Source: Bacteroidales bacterium (GTDB taxonomy: Bacteria > Bacteroidota > Bacteroidia > Bacteroidales > Muribaculaceae). From it: a stretch of 11,842 nucleotides of DNA. The DNA is taken from NCBI GenBank assembly GCA_004552485.1, contig SFOH01000057.1, forward strand, positions 1 to 11,842, given 5' to 3'. The notes beneath the pieces are model-generated. The model saw only the letters and a program-made list of their open reading frames with translations, was not told where the DNA came from and did no database searches. Each line of letters opens with the position of its first letter. The first letter of the stretch is position 1. Positions 1 to 7,600 of the stretch are shown here, one piece after another. The translations under genes were made by a program, and so were the position numbers.

Positions 1-75
1 AAAGGGGGGCTTGGAAATCAAAAAAACAAGCTCATCTGCATCTAAGCTGCGATTGAGTCACACTTTTATGCCCTA

Positions 76-91
76 TCCGATTTTTATCGGA
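76..91 (+). repeat. Perfect 6-bp hairpin upstream of the WG gene
   Basis: TCCGAT (76-81), a TTTT loop and ATCGGA (86-91) form a perfect inverted repeat ending 6 bases before the disrupted start at 98-100. No T-run follows on either strand, so it is not a convincing intrinsic terminator. In an mRNA it could fold over the initiation region. It may simply be chance. Confidence 0.4.
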
Positions 92-121
92 CAGCAATAG
101 AAAAAAATCATCCTCAGCATA

Positions 122-1300
122 TTGTTGGCCGTGGCGGGTGCCGTGAACGCCGCCGCCCTCCCCGCCGTCCCCGCCGACACCGTCGCCGACCCCTACGCCT
201 CCGACATCCCCCTCACCGACAAGTACGAATGGTTTCAAGAAGACGCCTCCGAAAAATACGGCTATAAACACAACGGCCACGTTGTCATCCCCGCCAAATA
301 TGATGATGCCTCTTCTTTCAGAGAAGGCCTGGCTGCGGTGAAAATCAACAATAAATATGGCTTTATCGACAAGACGGGCACCGTGATCATCCCCCCAAAT
401 TATGATTATGCCGGGTATTTCGAAGAAGGCCTTGCCAAGGTGCAAATCAATGACAAATGGGGCTTTATCGACAAGACGGGCACCTTAGTCATACCCCAAA
501 AATATGATTATACCGAAAATTTCCATGAAGGCCTGGCTGCGGTGTACATCGATGGTAAATATGGCTTTATTGACAATACCGGCGCGCTGGCCATACCCGC
601 AATATATGATCTGTGCGGTTATTTCAGTGAAGGCTTCGCCATAGTGAATATCAATGAAAAATTGGGTTATATCGACACGATGGGCACCTTGGTCATCCCC
701 CCGAAATATGATAATGCCGATAATTTCAGTGAAGGCCTGGCTGCGGTTAAAATCAACAATAAATGGGGCTATATTGACAAGACCGGCGCAATGGTCATAC
801 CCGCCAAATATGATACCGCCTGGGGGTTCCAAGATAGAAAAGCCCAGGTTGAAACCGACGGCCTATGGTTTGAAATTGACCGGGAGGGCAACACGGTGCA
901 TGACCGCCCCCTCACCAACGAATATAAGCCCTTTTTTAACTACTCCATCGCAAAATTTGGCTATGAACAAAACGACAGTGTGGTCATAGCCGCAAAATAT
1001 GATGATACCGGGGATTTCAGCGAAGGCCTGGCCTACGTAAAAATCAACGACAAATATGGCTTTATTGATAAGACCGGCGCCGTGGTCATTCCCGCCAAAT
1101 ATGATGATGCGGGGTATTTCAACGAAGGGCGGGCCAAGGTGCAAATCAATGACAAATGGGGCTATATCAACAAGAAGGGCGTCTTAGTCATCCCGGCCAA
1201 ATATATTCGTTGTTTCGATTTCAAAGACGGAAAAGCCTTTGTGGAAGCCAACGGTTTATTATTCTATATCGACCGCCACGGCAACAAGTTGCCGTGGTAG
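122..1300 (+). CDS. Secreted WG-repeat protein, start codon apparently lost
   Basis: Residues about 44-250 and 277-380 (numbered from TTG 122) are tandem 34-residue WG/KWG repeats with the core K-[WY]-G-[FY]-I-D-K-T-G followed by V-I-P-x-K-Y-D and an EGLA segment. There are about six repeats in a first block and three in a second, each block ending in a divergent cap (FxDxKAxVE...IDRxGN). The family is common in Bacteroidetes, but no biochemical role can be read from the sequence. Upstream of TTG 122 the frame stays open to base 101 and encodes KKIILSILLAVAGAVNA, a textbook Sec signal peptide core with a plausible signal peptidase I site after VNA. The expected Met codon is instead TAG at 98-100. 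TTG 122 or 125 would give a shortened signal lacking the KK n-region. No clear TAnnTTTG promoter is visible upstream. Base composition is visibly more AT-rich than the neighbours. The frame is otherwise intact to TAG 1298-1300. Confidence 0.8.
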   Translation: MLAVAGAVNAAALPAVPADTVADPYASDIPLTDKYEWFQEDASEKYGYKHNGHVVIPAKYDDASSFREGLAAVKINNKYGFIDKTGTVIIPPNYDYAGYFEEGLAKVQINDKWGFIDKTGTLVIPQKYDYTENFHEGLAAVYIDGKYGFIDNTGALAIPAIYDLCGYFSEGFAIVNINEKLGYIDTMGTLVIPPKYDNADNFSEGLAAVKINNKWGYIDKTGAMVIPAKYDTAWGFQDRKAQVETDGLWFEIDREGNTVHDRPLTNEYKPFFNYSIAKFGYEQNDSVVIAAKYDDTGDFSEGLAYVKINDKYGFIDKTGAVVIPAKYDDAGYFNEGRAKVQINDKWGYINKKGVLVIPAKYIRCFDFKDGKAFVEANGLLFYIDRHGNKLPW

Positions 1301-1601
1301 CGCCAACGGCCACACACTTTGCAGCCACCCCCTACCATGCCGCAGACGTTTGAGCCTGATGACGGCGAGGACGCCGTCTCCCCCACGTTTGATGCCGTTA
1401 TAGACCAGAATACGTTGTCTTTGGGCGTCAGGGAAAGCCGCGCGTAGCCGGCGATTAGGGTAGCCAGGGTGTGCAGGCTGCGCATAGCGCTGCCAAACCC
1501 CTGGTAATGTGGATTTTACAAGAATGCACCGCGTAGCGCGTGCGTTAGAAATTTTTCTAACGAACGCGCTATTCGGTGCGCTCTATGGGCGGGCAGAGTG
1601 C
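1301..1601. other. Palindrome-rich intergenic block, possible dispersed repeat
   Basis: This stretch between the WG stop and the shared terminator has no convincing gene but is dense in secondary structure. A hairpin at 1361-1378 has arms GACGGCG/CGCCGTC with a 4-nt loop. A two-tier hairpin at 1464-1504 has outer arms CCAGGG/CCCTGG and inner arms GGCtGCGC/GCGCtGCC around ATA. A long imperfect palindrome lies at 1526-1579. A 36-codon plus-strand ORF begins at ATG 1337 and stops at TAG 1445-1447 (it starts MPQTFEPDDGEDAV), and the opposite strand is also open from 1485 into the WG gene. Neither ORF has supporting features. The block may be a dispersed intergenic repeat, the remnant of a mobile element, or a structured RNA; these cannot be separated from one copy. 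Confidence 0.5.
1526..1579. repeat. Long imperfect palindrome (21 paired positions)
   Basis: The left arm GCACCG-cgt-AGCGCGT-g-CGTTAGAA pairs with the right arm TTCTAACG-a-ACGCGCT-att-CGGTGC. This gives 6 + 7 + 8 bp of perfect pairing broken only by a symmetric 3x3 internal loop and one 1x1 mismatch, around a 4-nt loop. No T-run follows either arm, so it is unlike the true terminator 23 bases further on. Symmetric mismatches of this kind suggest either an RNA stem or a miniature inverted-repeat element. Confidence 0.75.
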
Positions 1602-1640
1602 AAAAATGCTCCGCAGGCGGATGGCTTGCGGAGCATTTTT
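1602..1640. terminator. Bidirectional intrinsic terminator of pnp and the WG gene
   Basis: Perfect 14-bp arms at 1602-1615 and 1627-1640 surround an 11-nt loop. The core TGCTCCGCA/TGCGGAGCA is flanked by AAAAA on one side and TTTTT on the other, so transcripts from either strand end in a GC-rich hairpin plus U5. It lies 33 bases past the pnp stop codon and about 300 bases past the WG stop, in the convergent gap between them. Confidence 0.9.
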
Positions 1641-1673
1641 ACGGGGTAGGCGATTTAACGCCGGGCGGGAGGG

Positions 1674-3896
1674 TTACTCCTTGCGGTCGCGGCGGGGACG
1701 GCGCTCGCCGTCGTTGCGACGGGGACGGTCGCCGCCTTCGCGGCGCGGGCCACGCTCGCGGCGCTGAGGCTCTACCCAGCCTTCGGGCTTGGGAAGAAGG
1801 GCGCGCATGGACAGGCGGAACTTGCCGGTCTTTTTGTCGACTTCGAGGAGTTTGACCTCTACTTCGTCGCCCTCTTTGAGGCCGCTGGCGGCCATGTCGG
1901 GCAGGCGGTCCCACGAAATCTCGGAGATGTGGAGCAGGCCGTCGCGGTTGGGCATGAACTCGACGAATGCGCCGAAGTCCATGATGGAGCGGACGGTGCC
2001 TTTGTACACTTTGCCCTCTTCGGGGAGCTCGACGATGGCGTTGATCATCTCGAGAGCCTTGTCGATAGCGGCCTTGTTGGCAGCGGCAACTTCGATGTAG
2101 CCGCCTTCGTCGATTTCGTCGATGCTGACGGTGGCGCCGGAAGCCTCCTGGATGCCCTGGATCACTTTTCCGCCCGGGCCGATGACAGCGCCGATGAGCT
2201 CTTTGGGGATGAGCATGGTGACGATGCGAGGAACGTGGGGACGATAGTCCTCGCGGGCGGCGGGGATGGTCTTCTCGATGATGTCGAGGATGTGGTGGCG
2301 GCCTTCGCGGGCCTGGTTGAGGGCGCGCTCGAGGATCTCGTAGGAGAGGCCGTCGCACTTGATGTCCATCTGTGTGGCGGTGATGCCGTCGCGTGTGCCG
2401 GTGACTTTGAAGTCCATGTCGCCGAGGTGGTCCTCATCGCCGAGGATGTCGCTGAGGATGGCATACTTGGAGCAGTCGGCGTCGGAGATGAGGCCCATGG
2501 CGATGCCGCTGACGGGTTTCTTCATCTTCACACCGGCGTCGAGGAGGGCGAGTGTGCCGGCGCAGACGGTTGCCATTGACGACGAGCCGTTCGACTCGAG
2601 GATGTCGGAGACGACGCGGCAGGTGTAGGGGAAGTCATCGGGGAACATGCGCTTGAGGGCGCGGTGAGCCAGGTTGCCGTGGCCGATTTCGCGACGGCCC
2701 ACGCCGCGCTGAGCCTTGGCCTCGCCGGTGGAGAAGGGAGGGAAGTTGTAGTGGAGGAGGAAGCGCTCGCGGCCCTGGTTGAGGACGTCGTCGAGGATTT
2801 TCTCGTCGAGTTTGGTGCCGAGGGTTACGGTTGCCAGCGCCTGTGTCTCGCCGCGGGTGAAGATGGCTGAGCCGTGAGGGCCGGGGAGGTAGTCGACTTC
2901 GCACCAGATGGGGCGGATTTCGTCGGTCTTGCGGCCGTCGAGGCGGATGCCCTCGTCAAGAACGCAGCGGCGCATGGCCTCTTTCTCGACGTCGTGATAG
3001 TAGCGCTTCACGAGCGGGGTCTTCTCCTCCTGCTCTTCTTCGGGCAGCGAGTCGATGTATTCCTGGCAGATGGCGTCGAACGAGTCCTGACGCCAGTGTT
3101 TGTCGGCACAGCCGGCTTTGGCGATGGCGTAGGCTTTGTCGTAGCACTTGGCCTTGACGTCGGCGCGGAGCTCTTCGTCGTTGACCTCGTGGCAGTACTC
3201 GCGCTTGGTCTCGGCGTTGGCGGCTTTGGCAAGCTCGAGCTGGGCCATGCACTGGTCCTTGATGGCGGCGTGGGCGGTCTTCAGGGCCTCGAGGAGCTCG
3301 GCCTCGGAGACTTCGTTCATCTCGCCCTCGACCATCATGATGTTGTCGTAGGTGGCGCCCACCATCAGCTCCATGTCGGCTTTCTCAAGCTGCTCGAAGG
3401 TGGGGTTGATGACGAATTTGCCGTCGATGCGTGCCACGCGCACCTCGCTGATGGGGCCGTGGAAGGGGATGTCGCTGACGGCGATGGCGGCCGATGCGGC
3501 CAGGCCGGCCAGCGCGTCCGGCATGTCGACGCCGTCGGAGGAGTATAAGGTTACGTTGACGAAGGTGTCAGCGTGGTAGTTGTCCGGGAAGAGGGGACGG
3601 AGAACGCGGTCGACCAGACGTGAAGTGAGGATTTCATAGTCGTTCGAGCGACCTTCGCGTTTCAGGAAACCGCCGGGGAAACGGCCGGCGGCGGAAAATT
3701 TCTCTTTGTACTCAACAGTCAGGGGCATGAAGTCGACGCCCTCGCCGGCCTCTTTGGCCGACACAACAGTTGCGAGGAGCATGGTGTTGCCCATTCGCAG
3801 CTCTACCGCTCCATCAGCCTGCTTGGCGAGTTTGCCGGTTTCCAGAGTGATCTCACGGCCGTCGGCAAGGGTGATGGTTTTTTTGATTGGATTCAT
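1674..3896 (-). CDS. pnp: Polyribonucleotide nucleotidyltransferase (PNPase)
   Basis: PNPase is a phosphorolytic 3'-to-5' exoribonuclease and RNA polymerizing enzyme of the cytosolic mRNA decay machinery. The 740-residue protein has the full domain order: first RNase PH core (about 10-145), helical linker (about 160-300), second RNase PH core (about 315-540), KH domain (about 555-615, GxxG loop GPGG at 573-576), S1 domain (about 627-698). Expected active-site elements are present: RREIGHG at 401-407, SNGSSSMA near 435-442, and DEDHLGDMDFK with D489, D495 and K497. The last 40 residues form an Arg-rich, probably disordered tail (RRERGPRREGGDRPRR and similar). ATG 3896 was chosen because MNPIKKTITL begins the conserved fold; the open frame upstream to 4043 is non-conserved leader. 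The gene has its own promoter and a strong terminator. An A7 run lies in codons 4-7. Confidence 0.98.
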   Translation of the reverse strand: MNPIKKTITLADGREITLETGKLAKQADGAVELRMGNTMLLATVVSAKEAGEGVDFMPLTVEYKEKFSAAGRFPGGFLKREGRSNDYEILTSRLVDRVLRPLFPDNYHADTFVNVTLYSSDGVDMPDALAGLAASAAIAVSDIPFHGPISEVRVARIDGKFVINPTFEQLEKADMELMVGATYDNIMMVEGEMNEVSEAELLEALKTAHAAIKDQCMAQLELAKAANAETKREYCHEVNDEELRADVKAKCYDKAYAIAKAGCADKHWRQDSFDAICQEYIDSLPEEEQEEKTPLVKRYYHDVEKEAMRRCVLDEGIRLDGRKTDEIRPIWCEVDYLPGPHGSAIFTRGETQALATVTLGTKLDEKILDDVLNQGRERFLLHYNFPPFSTGEAKAQRGVGRREIGHGNLAHRALKRMFPDDFPYTCRVVSDILESNGSSSMATVCAGTLALLDAGVKMKKPVSGIAMGLISDADCSKYAILSDILGDEDHLGDMDFKVTGTRDGITATQMDIKCDGLSYEILERALNQAREGRHHILDIIEKTIPAAREDYRPHVPRIVTMLIPKELIGAVIGPGGKVIQGIQEASGATVSIDEIDEGGYIEVAAANKAAIDKALEMINAIVELPEEGKVYKGTVRSIMDFGAFVEFMPNRDGLLHISEISWDRLPDMAASGLKEGDEVEVKLLEVDKKTGKFRLSMRALLPKPEGWVEPQRRERGPRREGGDRPRRNDGERRPRRDRKE

Positions 3897-4198
3897 AAAA
3901 TATTTTGTTCTGTAATATAATGATTTTCCGAGGGGGGGGGTTATGTTATTCCGCTGCAGTCCGCGACATTTTCGCAACGAAAACGGGCGCATCCGGGCCG
4001 AAAGCGTTGCACTTTTCCGCCCATCGGCCTTTTTCGCCGGCAAAACGTCCGCACGGCTCTAAATCCGCGCCTGCAGTTAAACGCGCAAAGGTACAAAAAA
4101 ATCGCGAAATTTCCGCGCTTACGACTGTTAATTTAACAAATTTTTTGCCATATTCCCCGCTGAAAACCACAATCTTACCCCTCGCGGCCCGCGCCGCG
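3897..4198 (-). promoter_or_regulatory. pnp promoter region and long leader with C9 tract
   Basis: This gene-free stretch upstream of pnp holds the -7 element at 4086-4093, a predicted leader of about 180 nt, a hairpin with arms at 3974-3979 and 4005-4010 (GCAACG/CGTTGC, with an inner CGG/CCG), and nine consecutive G on the plus strand (3932-3940), read as C9 in the transcript about 36-44 nt before the ATG. No conserved protein is encoded here. PNPase is known to control its own mRNA through a leader stem in E. coli; a similar role for this leader is only inference. Confidence 0.6.
4086..4093 (-). promoter_or_regulatory. Bacteroidetes-type -7 element for pnp
   Basis: The minus strand reads TACCTTTG, an exact match to the Bacteroidetes sigma-ABfr -7 consensus TAnnTTTG. 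It sits in an AT-rich stretch with a T7 run directly upstream. A clear TTTG -33 box at the usual spacing is not visible. Transcription would start a few bases downstream, leaving a leader of roughly 180 nt. Confidence 0.65.
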
Positions 4199-4235
4199 GC
4201 CGCCCCGCTTCGCGACTCGCGGGCAGCGGGGCGGC
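4199..4235 (-). terminator. GC-only hairpin downstream of trxA, possible terminator
   Basis: Arms of 11 bp (CCGCCCCGCT/AGCGGGGCGG plus one G-C pair) enclose a 15-nt loop that itself contains CGCG...CGCG. It starts 29 bases past the trxA stop. No U-tract follows in the direction of transcription, so it is not a classical intrinsic terminator; it could act as a 3' stabilising stem or a pause site. Confidence 0.4.
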
Positions 4236-4264
4236 GGCACGGACGGCCGGCTCAGAGATCAGAC

Positions 4265-4582
4265 TCAGAGGGCCAGCAGCTCGTCGAGCTTGGCACGCAG
4301 CGTGTCGGCGCTCTGCGAACCGGTCAGGCGCAGCGGCGTCTTCTCACCGTTCTTGAAGAAGAGCATGGTGGGCAGCGCCATCACGCGGTTGTCGGAGGCG
4401 AAGTCGGCGTTGTCGTCGCAGTTGTATTTGCCGATGACGACGCGGTCCTCGTATTCGCCGGCCAGCTCGTCGACGATGGGCGCCATAGCGCGGCAGGGGC
4501 CGCACCAGGTGGCCCAGAAGTCAACCATCACGGGTTTGCCCGTGGCGATAATCTCTTTGATGTTCTCGTCAGTAAATTCCAT
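4265..4582 (-). CDS. trxA: Thioredoxin
   Basis: This 105-residue cytosolic thiol-disulfide oxidoreductase has the usual length for a stand-alone thioredoxin. The active site WCGPC is at 26-30 (C27 and C30), inside the typical DFWATWCGPCRAMAPI context, and the cis-proline is P71 in ALPT. No signal peptide or membrane anchor is seen, so it is expected to act in the cytoplasm, reduced by thioredoxin reductase. An extra Cys (C55) lies in the central strand. It starts 47 bp after the dnaE stop on the same strand. No good TAnnTTTG element lies in that AT-rich gap, so co-transcription with dnaE is likely. Confidence 0.96.
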   Translation of the reverse strand: MEFTDENIKEIIATGKPVMVDFWATWCGPCRAMAPIVDELAGEYEDRVVIGKYNCDDNADFASDNRVMALPTMLFFKNGEKTPLRLTGSQSADTLRAKLDELLAL

Positions 4583-4629
4583 AATTATTCTGTTTTTATG
4601 TTTTGATTATTATGTTGATATTCAAATTA

Positions 4630-7600
4630 TTACACCGTCGCGACGGAGTACGGGATTTCGAGGTCGCGCAGCGAGTCGAGCAGGTGGCGGTTGATAGGGA
4701 TGCGCAGCGACGAGGTCAACGACACGGAGCGGGAGATAGCCGGGTCGTAGACGCGGAACGAGAGGAAGCCCACGCTGTCCTGCGGGGCGCCGTCGTCGGA
4801 GGCGTTGCGCATCTTGGGCTTCATCTGCTCCTTGAGGATGGAGAGCAGGGCGTCGTTCATGGCGTCGGGGGTGACGTCGAGGGTGATGCCTTTAATAAGG
4901 TGTCCCTTGACGTTGCTGAGCAGCTGAATGTTGACGGGTTTGAGCTCGATGTCCGAGTCACGGAAGCGGCGCTGGAAGCGGCAGGTGACCATCACGGGCG
5001 TCATGGGCACGCAGTACTGGCCCAGTTTGAAGACGTCGTCGCCGAAGAGTCGGAACTCGGTCGAGCCGGTCTCGTCCTCGATGCGCACGATGCCGAAGGT
5101 GCCACCGCGTTTGGTGGGACGGCGCTCGAACGAGGCGATCATGCCGCCGTAGGTCACCTCCATACCCTCCTGAGGCTCAATGTCTTTGAGGCCGGCGACG
5201 GTGGTCTTGCAGCCGTAGTGGAGCTCCATGTAATAGGGGTCGAGGGGATGGGCGCTGAGGTACATGCCCACGAGGTCGCGCTCCTTGGTGAGACGGTCGA
5301 TGTCGGGCCACGACTGGGCGGGCTTGACGGGCGGGCGCGCCTGGGTGTTGAGCTCGGCGCCGAAGTCGTCGCCGAATAGCGAGCCCATGCTGTCGTTGGC
5401 ATGGCGGTGGTAGCTGGCGCCGTAGTTGAGCAGCTGCTCGGAGAAGGTGACGCCGGCGTGGTTCTCGGCGAAGAAGTCCTCGCGCTTGATACCGTCGAAG
5501 CCGTCGAAGGCGCCGGCCATGGCCAGGTTGTCCATGGTGCGGCGGTTGACGGAGCCCTGCGGAATGCGCTCCACAAAGTCGTAGATGTCGGTGAACGGAC
5601 GGTCGCCGCGGGCGTCCACGATGGCCTGCACCACATTGCCGCCCACGCCCTTGATGGCGCCCAGGCCGAAGCGTATGTCGCCCTTCTTGTTGACGGAGAA
5701 CGACGAGAACGACTCGTTGACGTCCGGGCCGAGAACCTGAATCTTCATGGCGCGGCACTCGTCCATAAAGACGGTGAGCTTGGCCTGGTCGGCGATGTTG
5801 CGCGAGAGGACGGCGGCCATGTATTCGCTCGGGTAGTTGGCCTTGAGATAGGCGGTCTGGAAAGCCACCCAGCTGTAGCACGTGGCGTGCGATTTGTTGA
5901 AGGCGTAGGAGGCGAATTTCTCCCAGTCGGCCCATATTTTCTCGAGCACCTTCGGGTCGTGGCCGTTGGCCTGGCCGCCCTCTAAGAACTTGCCCTTCAG
6001 GTGGTTCATCTTGTCGATGAGTTTCTTACCCATGGCCTTGCGCAGCGTGTCGCTCTCGCCGCGGGTGAAGTTGGCGAGCAGGCGGCTCAGCAGCATGACC
6101 TGCTCCTGGTAGACGGTGACGCCGTACGTGTCCTTGAGGTATTTCTCCATCTCGGGGATGTCGTAGACGATGGGGCTCTCGCCGTGCTTGCGGCGGATGA
6201 ACTCGGGGATGTAGTCCATGGGGCCCGGGCGGTAGAGGGCGTTCATGGCGATGAGGTCCTCGAAGGTGGAGGGTTTGAGCTCGCGCAGGTATTTCTGCAT
6301 GCCGGCCGACTCGAACTGGAAGGTGCCGACGGTGCGACCCTCGGTGTAGAGCTTGTAGGTCTTGGGGTCGTCGATGGGAATCTTCTCAAGGTCGATCTCG
6401 ATGCCGCGCGTCTGGCGTATGTTGGCGACGGCCTCCTTGAGAATCGACAGCGTCTTGAGGCCCAGGAAGTCCATCTTGATGAGGCCGGTCTCTTCGATGA
6501 CGCGGCCCTCGTACTGTGTCACCAGCAGCTTGCCCTCGTCCTTGTCGTTGGCGGTGGAGACGGGCACCCAGTCGGTTATGTCGTCGCGGCAGATGATGAC
6601 GCCGCAGGCGTGGACGCCGGTGTTGCGCACATTGCCCTCGAGGGCCTTGGCATACTGGAGCGTCTCGCGTAGCAGCGGGTCGGGCGAGTTGAGCTCACGT
6701 TTGAAGTCGTCGACATATTCGTAGCAGTTCTTTAGCGTGGGCTTCAGCTCCTTGCCGTTCACCTCGGGCATGTGGGCCGGGATGAGCTTGGCCAGACGGT
6801 TGCTCTCGGGCAGGGGCAACTGCTCGACACGCGCCACGTCCTTGATGGCCGACTTGGCTGCCATGGTGCCGTAGGTGATGATGTGGGCCACCTTTTCGGC
6901 GCCGTATTTCTCTGTGACATAGCGCAGTACGATGGCGCGGCCGTCATCGTCGAAGTCCACGTCGATATCGGGCAGTGAGATGCGGTCAGGGTTGAGGAAA
7001 CGCTCGAACAGGAGGTCGTACTTGACGGGGTCGATCTGAGTGATGCCCAGGCAATAGGCCACGCACGAGCCCGCGGCCGAGCCACGGCCCGGGCCCACGC
7101 TCACGCCCAGCACCTCGCGGCTGTGGTTGATAAAGTCCTGAACGATAAGGAAGTAGCCCGGGAAGCCCATGGTCTTCATGATGTGCAGCTCGAACTTTAT
7201 GCGCTCGCGCAGCTCCGGCGTCAGCGGCGAGCCGTAGCGCTTCTCGGCGCCCTCGTAGGCCAGTTTGGCCAGGTAGTCGGCCTCGAACTTGATGCGGTAG
7301 AGCTTGTCGTAGCCGCCGAGCTTCTTGATCTTCTTCTCGGCCTCCTCCTGCGAGAGGACCACGTTGCCGTTCTCGTCGCGCGTGAACTCGTCGAAGAGCT
7401 CCTGCTCGGTGATGCGCGAGCGGTATTCCTCCTCCGTGCCGAACTCCTTCGGAATCTCGAAGAAGGGCATGATGGGCGCATGGTCGATGTCGTAAGTCTC
7501 TATCTTCGAGAGCACTTCGAGCGTGTTGTCCAGCGCCTCGGGGATGTCGGCGAAGAGCTTGCGCATCTCGTCGGTCGACTTCATCCACTCCTGCTTGGAG

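Noticed and set aside
76..91. Terminator of an upstream gene before the WG gene
   Set aside because: The stem is only 6 bp and no T-run follows on either strand.
299..1240. Regularly spaced repeats resembling a CRISPR array
   Set aside because: The 102-bp periodicity is coding, translates into WG repeats and lacks identical short repeats with unrelated spacers.
1264..1485. 73-codon minus-strand ORF overlapping the WG gene end
   Set aside because: It overlaps the C-terminal codons of a clear repeat protein and has no start context or family features; kept only as part of the unexplained repeat block.
1929..3548. Plus-strand open frames opposite pnp
   Set aside because: Shadows of pnp, rich in Val, Gly, Asp and Ala as expected from antisense GC-rich codons.
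3897..4043. N-terminal extension of PNPase to ATG 4043
   Set aside because: The extra 49 residues are unlike PNPase, and the leader contains the homopolymer and hairpin; MNPIKKTITL at 3896 is the natural start.
3946..4170. 74-codon minus-strand ORF in the trxA-pnp gap
   Set aside because: It spans the predicted pnp promoter and has no recognisable family features.
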